Counted from the stretch's first letter, positions 6,836 through 14,988 are shown. The stretch: DNA of 35,122 nucleotides from DASTPP01 sp035762175 (GCA_035762175.1 DASTPP010000037.1:1-35122), one strand, 5' to 3'. Made by a program: numbers and translations. The notes: a model not told the origin generated them from the sequence alone.

Positions 6836-8764
6836 GTGGCCGACCCTGCTGATCGCAGCCCGCACGAGAAGGGCGAGCCCCGTGGCCTCGGGCGAGCGAC
6901 GCGCAACGTCGCGCCCTGGGGGGCCGAGTCGCCGGCGGGCGGCCGGGCGTCGCGGCCCCTCGGGCCTGCGACGCGCGACGGGCTCGGCGCCAGGCCGGCG
7001 CCTCGCGGCGCGGCGGGGCGGCCGCCGAGCGACGCGCGGCCGCGCGACTCGGCGCGGCCGCGCCACGGCGACGCGACGCCCTTCGAGGGCACGCGCACGC
7101 TCGAAGAGCCCCGCCGCCAGCGCGTCCGAATTCTCTTCGTGTCGGCAGACGCGTCGCCCGAGCGCCGGCTGCAGACCGATCGCGAGTTCCGCGCCATCGA
7201 CGGCAAGCTCGAGGCGGCCGAGTACGGCGGCGCCTTTCGGCTCGTGCCCTGCCTGGCCGCGCACATCGACGATCTGCGGCGCCACCTGCTCAAGTACAAG
7301 CCCGACATCGTGCACTTCGCCGGGCACGGCGACGGCGAGGGGGGCCTCAGGTTCCTCGACGACAAGCAGAGGCCGGTCGCGGTGCGCGTCGAGGCGCTCG
7401 CGTCGATCGTGCAGGCCTGTTGCGACGAAGTGCGGCTCGTCGTCTTCAACGCCTGCTTCAGCGCCGAGCAGGCCGACGCGCTCCGCCGGCGCGTGGGGCT
7501 CGCGGTCGGCATGCGGGGCGGGGTCGACGACGGCGCCGCGATCGCCTTCGCCGGCGCGTTCTACGAGGCGCTCGGCCACGGCCGCTCGGTGCGCGCGGCC
7601 TTCGAGGCGGGCGTCGGGGCCGCCAAGGCGGTCGACGCCTCGCCAGGCGCGATGCCGCGCCTGCTCGAGCGGCACGACGTCCGGGCCGAAGACACCGCTT
7701 TCGCCGAACCCTCGGCGCCGCCGCAACAACCCTCGGGGCACGATCTCGGGCCGGTGGGCCGCGCCAAGCGCCTCGAGGCCGCCCTGCACGGCCGCGCCAT
7801 CGCGCTGGCCCTCGCCCTCAGCGCCTCGGGCGCCGTCGCGCTCGCCCCGGTGTCGAAGCTCTTCAGCAACCCCCTGCCCCCCCTGCCCCTCTCGGCGGCG
7901 ACCGACCCCGTGGCCGCGACGCCCCCGGCCCCGTGGCCGTTCGAGGCGCGCTCGCGGGCGCTGCCTTCTCCCTCCGAAGCGAGCCCGGCGCCGCGAAGCG
8001 TCGCCATTCGCGGCGCGCGCGTCGAGCTCGGGGCCATCGACAAGGCGGCTCGCCCGGCCGAGTGTATCGGCCCGGGCGGCGACGACGACTGCACGTCCTC
8101 GACCTGCCCGGGCTGGGGGCACGCGATCGAGGTGGCCGGCTTCTCGCTCGACGCGACCGAGGTCACGAACGAAGACTTCGCCCGCTGGCTCGAGGCGCAC
8201 TCGGGCACCTGGCACCTCGCCAAGGGCGGCCCGGGCGTCGTGCTCACGAACGCGCGCCCGCACCTCGCCCTGGCGAGCGACGAGTGCGGCGGCCTCTTCG
8301 TCGAAGGGGGCCGCGTGCGGGTGCGCCCGGGGCACGGGCGGCGCCCCGCCTCGTGCGTCACCTGGCAGGGCGCGAACGACTACTGCCGGGCCCAGGGCAA
8401 GCGCCTGCCCACCGACGCCGAATGGGAGCTCGCGGCCAAGGGCCTCGAAGGCCGCCCCTTCCCCTGGGGGCTCGAGCGCCCGCGCCCCGAGGGCGTCGCC
8501 TTCGGCGGCCGGGGCGGCGCCCTCGGCGGGGCCCGCGACGTGGCGACCTCGGCGCACGACCGCACGCCCGAGGGCATCTTCGACCTCGGCGGTAACGTCT
8601 CTGAGTGGACAGCGAGCGACGACGGCGCCGGCCGCAAGGCCTTGCGCGGCGGCAGCTGGGCGAGCACGAACGCGTGCAGCTTGCTGAGCTCGGGCGCCGT
8701 GTTGCGCCCCAGCAACGCCTACGGCCCCGACGTCGGCTTCCGCTGCGCGAGCGACGCCCGCTGA
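6836..8764 (+). CDS. CHAT protease domain fused to an FGE-like (sulfatase-modifying factor) domain
   Basis: This is a 642-residue protein with a GTG start 6 bp after GGAGG. Residues 1-95 are a disordered Arg/Pro-rich leader. Residues 96-270 match the CHAT (caspase-like) domain: a strand RILFVSA, then IVHFAGHGDGEGG with H164 (and H160), and VVFNACFS with C207, the expected His-Cys dyad. Residues 320-341 form a hydrophobic segment, a likely membrane helix. Residues 425-640 match the formylglycine-generating-enzyme/SUMF1 fold (DATEVTNEDFARWL, RLPTDAEWELAAKG, DLGGNVSEWTA, RGGSWAS, VGFRCA). The usual Cys after GGSW is Ser here, so enzyme activity is doubtful and ligand binding more likely. By inference the FGE-like domain senses something, probably outside the membrane, and controls the cytosolic protease. 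Family links are strong; the role is inferred. Confidence 0.84.
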   Translation: MADPADRSPHEKGEPRGLGRATRNVAPWGAESPAGGRASRPLGPATRDGLGARPAPRGAAGRPPSDARPRDSARPRHGDATPFEGTRTLEEPRRQRVRILFVSADASPERRLQTDREFRAIDGKLEAAEYGGAFRLVPCLAAHIDDLRRHLLKYKPDIVHFAGHGDGEGGLRFLDDKQRPVAVRVEALASIVQACCDEVRLVVFNACFSAEQADALRRRVGLAVGMRGGVDDGAAIAFAGAFYEALGHGRSVRAAFEAGVGAAKAVDASPGAMPRLLERHDVRAEDTAFAEPSAPPQQPSGHDLGPVGRAKRLEAALHGRAIALALALSASGAVALAPVSKLFSNPLPPLPLSAATDPVAATPPAPWPFEARSRALPSPSEASPAPRSVAIRGARVELGAIDKAARPAECIGPGGDDDCTSSTCPGWGHAIEVAGFSLDATEVTNEDFARWLEAHSGTWHLAKGGPGVVLTNARPHLALASDECGGLFVEGGRVRVRPGHGRRPASCVTWQGANDYCRAQGKRLPTDAEWELAAKGLEGRPFPWGLERPRPEGVAFGGRGGALGGARDVATSAHDRTPEGIFDLGGNVSEWTASDDGAGRKALRGGSWASTNACSLLSSGAVLRPSNAYGPDVGFRCASDAR

Positions 8765-8900
8765 CGGCCACCCCCGGCGCCGCGTGGCGGCCCGGGGCCC
8801 GAGGCGGCGTGCTCCGGCGAGCTTCGGTTGGGCGCCCGGGCACAGGGGGCGGCCCGCCGCCGGGCCGAGTGCACCCGGCGACGGGTTACCATCGCGCGCC

Positions 8901-9539
8901 ATGCCCGCCCCCGACCCCTCGCAGCGCCTGCGCGCCCTCGTCCACTCGCGCCCCGCCTTCGTGCCCGAAGCGAGCGAGGCGGGGTCGCCGGGCGCGTCGA
9001 TTCTCTGGCGCCGGCTCGATCGGCCGGGGCACGACTCGGCGCGCCTCTCGCCCGCCGAGGGCGGCTGGCTGCTCTCGGGGGCCGCGGCGTTCGCCGAGGG
9101 GGCAGAGGCGTGTCGCCTCGACTACCTCGTGGCCTGCGACGCCGGCTTTCGCACGCTCGGGGCGCGCGTCTCCGGCTGGGTCGGCGCGCGCGTCGTCGAC
9201 GTCGTCATCGAAGCGGGCGACGGCGGGCGGTGGCGGCTCGGCGGGCTCGAGTGCCCGGCGGTCGCGGGCTGCGTCGATGTCGACATCAGCTTCAGCCCTT
9301 CGACGAACCTCTTGCCGATCCGCCGCCTCGGGCTCGCCGTCGGCGCCGAGGCCGAGGTGCGGGCGGCGTGGCTGCGCTTCCCCGAGGTGGGCCTCGAGCC
9401 GCTCGCGCAGCGCTACCGACGGATCGCGCCCGATCGCTACCGCTACGAGAGCGACGGCGGGCGCTTCGTGCGCGAGCTGCGCGTCGACGGGGCGGGCTTC
9501 GTCGCCGACTACCCCGGCCTCTGGGCGCGGGTCGCCTGA
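8901..9539 (+). CDS. Putative glycolipid-binding family protein (PF06475-like)
   Basis: A 212-residue soluble protein whose C-terminal half carries the conserved family signature. This includes a GCVDVDISFSPSTN segment followed by LLPIRRLGL (residues about 118-140), then QRYRRIAPDRYRYES and a final VADYPGLWARV. The N-terminal half has the expected LDYLVACDAGFRT beta segment. The Pfam family is named for glycolipid binding, but the biochemical role is poorly defined. The start is ATG 8901; the frame extends upstream without coding character. It stands alone, converging with the YceI gene 15 bp downstream. The family call is strong. Confidence 0.85.
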   Translation: MPAPDPSQRLRALVHSRPAFVPEASEAGSPGASILWRRLDRPGHDSARLSPAEGGWLLSGAAAFAEGAEACRLDYLVACDAGFRTLGARVSGWVGARVVDVVIEAGDGGRWRLGGLECPAVAGCVDVDISFSPSTNLLPIRRLGLAVGAEAEVRAAWLRFPEVGLEPLAQRYRRIAPDRYRYESDGGRFVRELRVDGAGFVADYPGLWARVA

Positions 9540-9554
9540 CGCGCCCCCGCCCGC

Positions 9555-10118
9555 TCAGGCGACGGCCGCGGCGGCGGCGGGCTCCGACGCCGTCGCCTCG
9601 TCCGAGAACGCCTCGATGTCGAGCTCGAGCTTTACCTTCTCGCCGACCATGACGCCGCCCGCCTCGAGCAGGGCGTTGAAGCTCATGCCGAAGTCCTTGC
9701 GGTCGATGGTGCCGCGCACGCTGAAGCCGGCGACGGACTTGCCCTGGGGGCTCTTCGTGGCGCCGTGGTACTCGACGTCGAGCGCGACGGGCCGCGTGAC
9801 GCCGCGGACGGTCAGCTCGCCCCGCACCACGAACTCGCCGCCGCCCTTCGCCTCGACGCCGGTGCTCTTGAAGGCGATCGTCGGGTGCTTCTCGGCGTCG
9901 AAGAAGTCGCCGGTGCGCAGGTGCCCGTCGCGGTCGGCGTTGCCCGTGTCGATGCTGGCGACGTCGATCTCGCCCTCGAAGGTCGAGCGCGTGAAGTCGC
10001 GCGGGTCGAGGCGCACGGCGCCGCGGTAGCTCTTGAAGCTGCCGCGCACGGTCGCCACCATCATGTGCTTGACCGAGAAGCCGACGTGACTGTGAACGGT
10101 GTCGATGACCCAGGCCAT
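9555..10118 (-). CDS. YceI family protein
   Basis: A 187-residue protein matching the YceI lipocalin-like family from its first residues. It has WVIDTVHSHVGFSVKHMM at the N-terminus, GSFKSYRGAVRLD, then TGNADRDGHLRTGDFFDAEKHP and the RDxHL-type motif, and VRGVTRPVALDVEY near residue 110. YceI proteins bind long-chain isoprenoid lipids such as polyisoprenoid quinones. There is no signal peptide, so this is the cytoplasmic type. The ATG at 10116-10118 has GAGG 5-6 bp upstream; another ATG lies 4 codons further up. The C-terminus ends in an Ala-rich tail. The upstream region carries an inverted repeat. Confidence 0.9.
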   Translation of the reverse strand: MAWVIDTVHSHVGFSVKHMMVATVRGSFKSYRGAVRLDPRDFTRSTFEGEIDVASIDTGNADRDGHLRTGDFFDAEKHPTIAFKSTGVEAKGGGEFVVRGELTVRGVTRPVALDVEYHGATKSPQGKSVAGFSVRGTIDRKDFGMSFNALLEAGGVMVGEKVKLELDIEAFSDEATASEPAAAAAVA

Positions 10119-10265
10119 GGTGTACCTCATGCCGCGCCGCGCGCGGCCCGCGGCGAATGCGGGTGGTTGGTCGGTGACGGCGGCGGGGCCGGGCGCCTCG
10201 CCCCCGTCGATGACCGCAAGATGACCCCTCGCGCGGTTCGGTACAATAGGGCCCGCCGAGAACGT

Positions 10266-10288
10266 ATTGTTGCTCGAATACGAACAAT
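10266..10288. promoter_or_regulatory. Inverted repeat ATTGTT-N11-AACAAT
   Basis: Perfect 6-bp arms at 10266-10271 and 10283-10288 lie in an AT-rich island about 150 bp upstream of the YceI start. Symmetry and position fit a dimeric regulator site. No regulator gene is adjacent. Confidence 0.33.
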
Positions 10289-10514
10289 CTGCCACGGCGG
10301 CCGCTCGGGGCCCTCGACGGGCACCCGGCGTCGCCCGGCCGGGGCGCTCTGGGGCGCGCGCCGCTCGTTCGTGCGCACGGGCCCGCTCGCCCGTGCGCGC
10401 CGGGGCTCTCTCAAAAAGACGAAAGGCCCGCGGGCGCCGCGCTGGCGCCGCCGCCGGCCACGGGCACGGCCGTTGCTGAGGCGGGTGCTGGGCGAATCGC
10501 GCCCGCGCTTACCC

Positions 10515-10570
10515 CGGTGTGCCCTCGGGCCGCGGCCGCCTCGCGCCGTCCGCGGCCCGAGGGCACACCG
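10515..10570. repeat. 21-bp perfect inverted repeat with a 14-nt loop
   Basis: The arms 10515-10535 and 10550-10570 are perfectly complementary, from CGGTGTGCCC on the left to GGGCACACCG on the right, around a 14-nt loop. As RNA this would be an extremely stable hairpin. It lies about 90 bp upstream of the S37 peptidase start, so it could be a leader structure or a terminator blocking transcription from the left. No U-tract follows on either strand. Confidence 0.7.
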
Positions 10571-10662
10571 CTTGAAGGGCGACGTCGGCGCCCCTGCGCT
10601 TCGCGGCGCCCGCCCGGGCGCGCGCCGGGCGCGCCGACGTCAGGCCCGCGGAGGACCGGAAG

Positions 10663-12150
10663 ATGACGAAGATGCGCAGCTTCATGGGTCTGGTCTCGCT
10701 GCCGTTGCTCGCGGCGGCGGCCGGTTGTCAGGGCGCCGGCGACGCGCCCGGGGGCCGGCCCGAGGGCGCGACCGCCGCGGCCGCGGCGGCCCTGGCGGAC
10801 GAGGGGGCCGAGCTGCTCGCGCGGCTGAACGCGATCGAGGGCGTCGAGGCCGTCTTGAACCCGCCGCGCGTGCCGGGCATTCTCGAGTTCGCCCTCACGA
10901 TCGAGCAGCCCACCGACCACGCGAACCCGGCCGGCGAGCGCTTCAAGCAGCACGTGACCATTCGCCACCGCTCGACCGGGGCGCCCACCGTGCTGGGGCT
11001 GAGCGGCTACTTCGGCGGCAACCCCGCGCGCACCTTCGACACCCAGCTCTCGCTCGCGCTCGGGGCCAACCACGTCTTCGTCGAGCACCGCTTCTTCGGC
11101 CAGTCGGCGCCCGCGTCGCTCGACTGGAAGCACCTCACGATCGAGCAGGCGGCGGCCGACGACCACCGCCTGGTCGAGGCGCTCAAGCCGATCTACGAGG
11201 GCGCCTGGCTCTCGGAGGGCGGCAGCAAGGGGGGCATGGAGGCCATCTACCACCGGCGCTTCTACCCCGACGACGTCGCGGGCACCGTGGCCTTCGTCGC
11301 GCCGCAGATCTACGGCAACGACGACCCGCGCTTCGCGCTCTTTCTCGAGAAGGTCGGCACGAAAGACTGCCGCGACCGCTTCGTCGCCGCCCAGCGCGAG
11401 GCGCTCGCGCGGCGCGACGAGATCGTGCCGCACATGCAGCAGTTCGCCGGCGACTTCGGCCTGCCCTTCGACGTGCTCGGCTTCGACCTCGCCTTCGAGC
11501 ACACCATCATCGAGTCGAGGTTCTACCTGTGGCAGTACCGCGGCGGCGAGCTGTGCGCGACCGTCCCCCAGCCGGGGGCGCCGGGCGAAGAGTTCTTCAA
11601 TTACTTTCTCGAGGTCGCCGGCCTCGGCTGGTACCTGTCCGACGAAGACATGGCGTCGTTCGCGCCCTTCTTCTATCAGGCCTCGACCGAGCTCGGGTAC
11701 TACGGGCCCTCGCTCGGCTTTCGCCTGCACGATCTGCTCGAGTACCCCGGCACCTTTTACCAGTCGACCTACCCGCCCGAGGTGCCCGAGAAGCTCGACC
11801 CCTGGGCGATGCCCGACATTCAGTTCTGGCTCGCGACCAAGGGCGAGCGCATCATGCTCATTTACGGCGAGCTCGACCCCTGGACGGCGGGCGCCTTCGC
11901 GCTCGGCCAGGCGAAAGACTCGTACCGCTTCACCAACGCCGGCGGGCCGCACTCGACGAACCTCGACGACCTGAGCGAGGCCGATCGCGCGAAGGCCGCG
12001 GCCGTGCTCGAGTCGTGGACGGGGGTCAAGCCCCAGATGCCCTCGGCCGAGGGGGCGCGCGCGCTGCGGGCGAGCGGCGAACTCGCCGACGATCGCGAGC
12101 TGCGCGACCCGCGCCGGGCGCACTTCGAGCGCCGGACGCGGCGCCGCTAA
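10663..12150 (+). CDS. S37 (PS-10-like) serine peptidase, lipoprotein
   Basis: A 495-residue protein related to the secreted S37 tripeptidyl-aminopeptidase family of actinomycetes. A lipoprotein-type leader ends at C22 (LLAAAAGC), so the mature enzyme is probably anchored in the envelope. The nucleophile motif is EGGSKGGM with S188, followed by the family-typical YHRRFYPDDV. The acid is probably D405 in YGELDPW and the base H430 in GGPHSTN, giving an alpha/beta-hydrolase triad. The ATG has a purine-rich GGAGGACCGGAAG upstream. Its stop overlaps the stop of the convergent DUF4032 gene. It should remove short peptides from N-termini; the natural substrate is unknown. Confidence 0.88.
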   Translation: MTKMRSFMGLVSLPLLAAAAGCQGAGDAPGGRPEGATAAAAAALADEGAELLARLNAIEGVEAVLNPPRVPGILEFALTIEQPTDHANPAGERFKQHVTIRHRSTGAPTVLGLSGYFGGNPARTFDTQLSLALGANHVFVEHRFFGQSAPASLDWKHLTIEQAAADDHRLVEALKPIYEGAWLSEGGSKGGMEAIYHRRFYPDDVAGTVAFVAPQIYGNDDPRFALFLEKVGTKDCRDRFVAAQREALARRDEIVPHMQQFAGDFGLPFDVLGFDLAFEHTIIESRFYLWQYRGGELCATVPQPGAPGEEFFNYFLEVAGLGWYLSDEDMASFAPFFYQASTELGYYGPSLGFRLHDLLEYPGTFYQSTYPPEVPEKLDPWAMPDIQFWLATKGERIMLIYGELDPWTAGAFALGQAKDSYRFTNAGGPHSTNLDDLSEADRAKAAAVLESWTGVKPQMPSAEGARALRASGELADDRELRDPRRAHFERRTRRR

Positions 12151-13475
12151 GCCCCGCCGCGCGTCGGGGCGCCCTCGGCCGGGGCCGCCTCGGCGCCGGG
12201 CGGCGGCGCGCTCGCGCGGAGGGCGCGGTCGGGCGAGGCGAGGCCGGCGCGGGCGCCGAGCACGGCCTGCTCGTCGGGCTTGTGGGCGAGCACGGTGTCG
12301 ACGTACGAGCGGAGGGCGGCGTCGAGCCCGACGTCGCGGCCGGCCGCCTCGGACAGGTACCAGCGGTGGTCGAGCACCTCGTGAAAGACCTGCGCCGGCT
12401 CGAGCTTCGCCGCCAGCGCCGGGGGGATGGCCGCCACCACCGGCTCGAAGACCTCGGTCAGCCAGTGGTGCGCGGCGATCTGGTCGTCGTCGAAGCCGGG
12501 GACGCCGGCCGCGCGCTCGGCGAAGGTGGCCCGGAAGGCGTCGAGATCGTTGAGCAGCCGGCGCGCCTGGTTCTCTTCGGCGTCGAGGCCCGTCAGGCGC
12601 AAGAGCCGCCGGCTGTGGTGGCCGGCGTCGACGACCTTGGGCGTCACGACGACGCGCCGGCCCCGGTCCTCGGCGACGATTTGGAGCTCGGCGACGTCGA
12701 AGCCGAGCTCGTTCAAGCGCCGGATGCGGGTGTCGATGAGGTGGCGCTGGCCCTCGTCCAGCACCTCGGGGCGCGTGAGCTCGCCCCAGAGCCCCTCGTA
12801 GCGGCGCAGGAGGCCGCGCGCGGTCGCCTCGGGGTCGATGCCCGGGTGGAGCTGCCCGCTCGCCTCGAGATCGAGCAAGCCGCCGAACATGGTCTCTTCG
12901 GCGATCTCGAGATCGTGCCAGCGCATCCCGTCGGAGAGCGTAGGGTGTAGCTCGCCCGTCTCGGCGTCGACCAGGTACGCCGCGAACGCGCCGGCGTCGC
13001 GCCGGAAGAGCGCGTTGTTCAGCGAGCAGTCGCCCCAGTAAAAGCCCGCCAGGTGCAGCCGCACGAGCAGCGCCGCGAGCGCGTCGAGCAGCCGGGCCAC
13101 CGTGTCGGGCCGCAGCGTGCGCGAGAAGAGGGCGCGGTAGGGCAGCGAGAACTGCAGGTGCCGCGTCACCAGCGCCGACTCGAGCGGCCCGCCGCCCTCG
13201 CGCTCGCGCCCCGTCACCACCGCCGCCGCCTCGACCGCCGGCACCCCGAGGCGCGCGAGATCGCGCAAGAGCTGGTACTCGCGCAGGGCCAGCGGCCCGT
13301 CGACCTCCTTGACGGCGTAGACCGCGCCCTCGAGCCGGGCGAAGCGCACGACGTGCCGCGAGATGCCGCGCGGCAGCGACACGAGCTGGCTCGCGGGCCA
13401 CTCTTCGAGCGGCGTCGACCAGGGCAGGTCGAGCAAGGCCGGGGGGGCGGAGGCGGCCGTGATGCGCAGCGGCAT
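12147..13475 (-). CDS. DUF4032 protein with a kinase-like N-terminal domain
   Basis: A 442-residue protein. Residues 30-230 have a lipopolysaccharide-kinase-like fold: VYAVKEV with K56, E65 in LREYQLL, the catalytic-loop-like FYWGDCSLNNALF (D149, N154) and a metal-binding YLVDAETGE (D170). The C-terminal half is the DUF4032 region, including RIRRLNELGFDVAELQIV, GHHSRRLLRLTGLDAEENQA and a KLEPAQVFHEVLDHRWYLSE segment. The start is the ATG at 13473-13475 with AGAAGGGGG upstream; the longer frame upstream is the promoter region. The tail is Ala/Pro-rich. All kinase residues look present, so phosphotransfer is plausible, but no substrate is known. It is divergent from ohr. Confidence 0.87.
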   Translation of the reverse strand: MPLRITAASAPPALLDLPWSTPLEEWPASQLVSLPRGISRHVVRFARLEGAVYAVKEVDGPLALREYQLLRDLARLGVPAVEAAAVVTGREREGGGPLESALVTRHLQFSLPYRALFSRTLRPDTVARLLDALAALLVRLHLAGFYWGDCSLNNALFRRDAGAFAAYLVDAETGELHPTLSDGMRWHDLEIAEETMFGGLLDLEASGQLHPGIDPEATARGLLRRYEGLWGELTRPEVLDEGQRHLIDTRIRRLNELGFDVAELQIVAEDRGRRVVVTPKVVDAGHHSRRLLRLTGLDAEENQARRLLNDLDAFRATFAERAAGVPGFDDDQIAAHHWLTEVFEPVVAAIPPALAAKLEPAQVFHEVLDHRWYLSEAAGRDVGLDAALRSYVDTVLAHKPDEQAVLGARAGLASPDRALRASAPPPGAEAAPAEGAPTRGGA

Positions 13476-13577
13476 CGCCCCCTTCTGCCTCGTTTTCGGC
13501 CCCCCGGAAAGCCCCCGCGCGCCCGCGCCGGCCCGTTCGGGGGCCCCCGACCCGGGCCCCCCGAGATATATTTTGCA

Positions 13578-13596
13578 CAATCTAATTGACAGCAAT
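13578..13596. promoter_or_regulatory. Candidate OhrR operator and ohr promoter
   Basis: In a short AT-rich island, CAAT-CTA-ATTG (13578-13588) and ATTG-ACAG-CAAT (13585-13596) form overlapping inverted repeats. They resemble the ACAATT/AATTGT-type operators known for OhrR. TTGACA at 13586-13591 lies inside them and has a possible -10 TATTCC at 13608-13613, so bound repressor would block the promoter. The site is 62 bp upstream of the ohr start. The match is by eye. Confidence 0.5.
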
Positions 13597-13657
13597 CAAA
13601 CCGGCGCTATTCCTGAGCCCGTGGCCGACGAGGCCACGAAAGAGAGAGAACCGCACC

Positions 13658-14101
13658 ATGACCAACGCCCCCATCGCCCTCGACAAGCGCCTCTACACCG
13701 CGACGGCCACGGCCACCGGCGGCCGCGACGGCCGGGTGAAGAGCGACGACGGCACCCTCGACCTGGCGGTCGTGCCGCCGCGCGCGCTGGGCGGCAGCGG
13801 CGCGCCCGGCACGAACCCCGAGCAGCTCTTCGCCGCGGGCTACGCGGCCTGCTTCGGCAGCGCGCTCGGGCACGTGGCGCGGGCGCAGAAGATCACGACC
13901 GGGCCGGTGGCGATCACCGCCCAGGTGACCATCGGCCCGGTCGGCCAGGGCTTCGGCCTCGCCGTCGAGCTCGAGGCCGACATCCCCGAGCTCGGGCGCG
14001 AGCAGGCCGAGGCGCTCGTGCGCGCCGCGCACCAGGTCTGCCCCTATTCGAACGCGACCCGCGGCAACATCGCCGTCGACGTGCGCCTGAAGGGCGGCTG
14101 A
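13658..14101 (+). CDS. ohr: Organic hydroperoxide resistance protein Ohr
   Basis: A 147-residue thiol peroxidase of the OsmC/Ohr family. It detoxifies organic and fatty-acid hydroperoxides using a pair of cysteines. The sequence follows the Ohr subfamily closely: LYTATATATGGRDGRV, TNPEQLFAAGYAACF with C65, and AHQVCPYSNATRGNI with C128. The ATG at 13658 gives the usual Ohr length and has a GAGAG ribosome binding site. The next gene downstream on the same strand encodes its classic sensor-repressor OhrR, and a candidate operator lies upstream. The cytoplasmic location is expected. Confidence 0.96.
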   Translation: MTNAPIALDKRLYTATATATGGRDGRVKSDDGTLDLAVVPPRALGGSGAPGTNPEQLFAAGYAACFGSALGHVARAQKITTGPVAITAQVTIGPVGQGFGLAVELEADIPELGREQAEALVRAAHQVCPYSNATRGNIAVDVRLKGG

Positions 14102-14175
14102 GCCGCCCGGCGTCAGGGGCGCGCGGGGCGAGGGCACTTGCGGCGGGCGCCGAGGTAGAGAAGTTACCTGGTCCG

Positions 14176-14880
14176 ATGCCGCCCCGAGGCCCCCGGCCGC
14201 CCGATGCGCCCCGACCCCGGGGCGGTACCGCCCGCGCCCGGGCGCCCGACGCTACTGGCGTGCGAGGCGGTGCCCGTCCGCCCGACGCCGCTGGCGCGCG
14301 AGGCGGCGCCCGTCCGCCCGACACTGCTGACGCGCGAGGCGGCGCCCGGCCGCCCCACGCCGCTGGCGCGCGGGGCGGCGCCCGTCCGATCGAGGCCTGC
14401 GCGCCGCCGCGGCCCCAGGCCGACGACGACGCGCTGCGGCTCGACCGGCAGCTCTGCTTCGCGCTCTACGCCGCCTCGCGCGCGCTCACCCGCGCCTACG
14501 GGCCGCTGCTCGAGCCGCTCGGGGTGACCTACCCGCAGTACCTCGTGCTGCTCGCCCTCTGGGAAGACGACGGCCTCTCGGTCTCGCGGCTCGGCGAGCG
14601 GCTCGCCCTCGACTCGGGCACGCTCACGCCGCTCTTGAAGCGGCTCGAGCAGCGGGGCGTCGTCGAGCGCCGGCGCGGCGAAGACGACGAGCGCGTCGTG
14701 CGCATCTTCCTGACCGCCGGCGGCCGCGCCCTGCGCGCGAAGGCGCGGCGCGTGCCGGTCGAGCTCGCCTGCGCTGCCGGCTACGACGCCGCGAGCGACC
14801 GATCGCTCGCCGAGCTCGGCCGCCTGCGCGACGATCTGGCGGCGCTCACCCGCCACCTCGATCGCTCGGGCCGCGGCTTA
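14176..14880 (+). CDS. ohrR: OhrR, MarR-family peroxide-sensing repressor (3' end unclear)
   Basis: Residues 87-230 match OhrR along the whole length: RQLCFALYAASRALTRAY with the reactive sensing cysteine C94, VTYPQYLVLLALWE, the winged helix LALDSGTLTPLLKRLE, and DERVVRIFLTAGG. Oxidation of this cysteine by organic peroxides releases DNA and derepresses ohr. Two things are odd. The N-terminus carries about 85 extra residues, including four 12-residue repeats; starts at ATG 14176 or GTG 14260 are possible. There is also no stop where the family ends. Near the expected end the frame reads TTA (14878-14880) and stays open to 16515, through two antisense genes. I end the feature at that TTA, where homology ends. 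A sequence error or real stop loss could explain it. Confidence 0.8.
14248..14391 (+). repeat. Four tandem 36-bp repeats in the 5' part of ohrR
   Basis: Four head-to-tail units of exactly 36 bp start at 14248, 14284, 14320 and 14356. They read as 12-residue blocks such as DAAGARGGARPP in the ohrR frame. The units differ at a few positions. They lie between the possible starts and the conserved domain. Confidence 0.82.
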
Positions 14881-14988
14881 CGCCCCCCGCCGGCTCGGTC
14901 GCTCGGGCCGGGTTCGGCGCCCCTTCGCGGGGCCCTCGCGACCGCTCGAGGCGCGGCGAGACCTCGCCGGCCCGCGCGGCCCGGGCCC

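Larger units (their letters stand above)
10119..10662. other. Divergent intergenic region between the YceI and S37 peptidase genes
   Basis: The 544-bp region holds an AT-rich inverted repeat at 10266-10288, a 10-bp-stem hairpin at 10373-10398 (GCGCACGGGC/GCCCGTGCGC, 6-nt loop) and a striking 21-bp perfect inverted repeat at 10515-10570. No gene was found. It should contain the promoters of both flanking genes. Confidence 0.5.

Noticed and set aside
8640..8764. Variable region of a diversity-generating retroelement
   Set aside because: There is no reverse transcriptase and no second adenine-rich copy of this segment in the window, and the C-terminal codons are not in AAY-rich form. It remains open only as a genome-wide question.
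10373..10398. Terminator of the YceI gene
   Set aside because: The 10-bp hairpin lies upstream of the YceI start, not after its stop, and has no U-tract; it was left as part of the intergenic description.
10411..13578. Giant antisense frame across the S37 peptidase and DUF4032 genes
   Set aside because: It covers two strongly supported genes in other frames and has a low-complexity Arg/Ala/Gly-rich composition.
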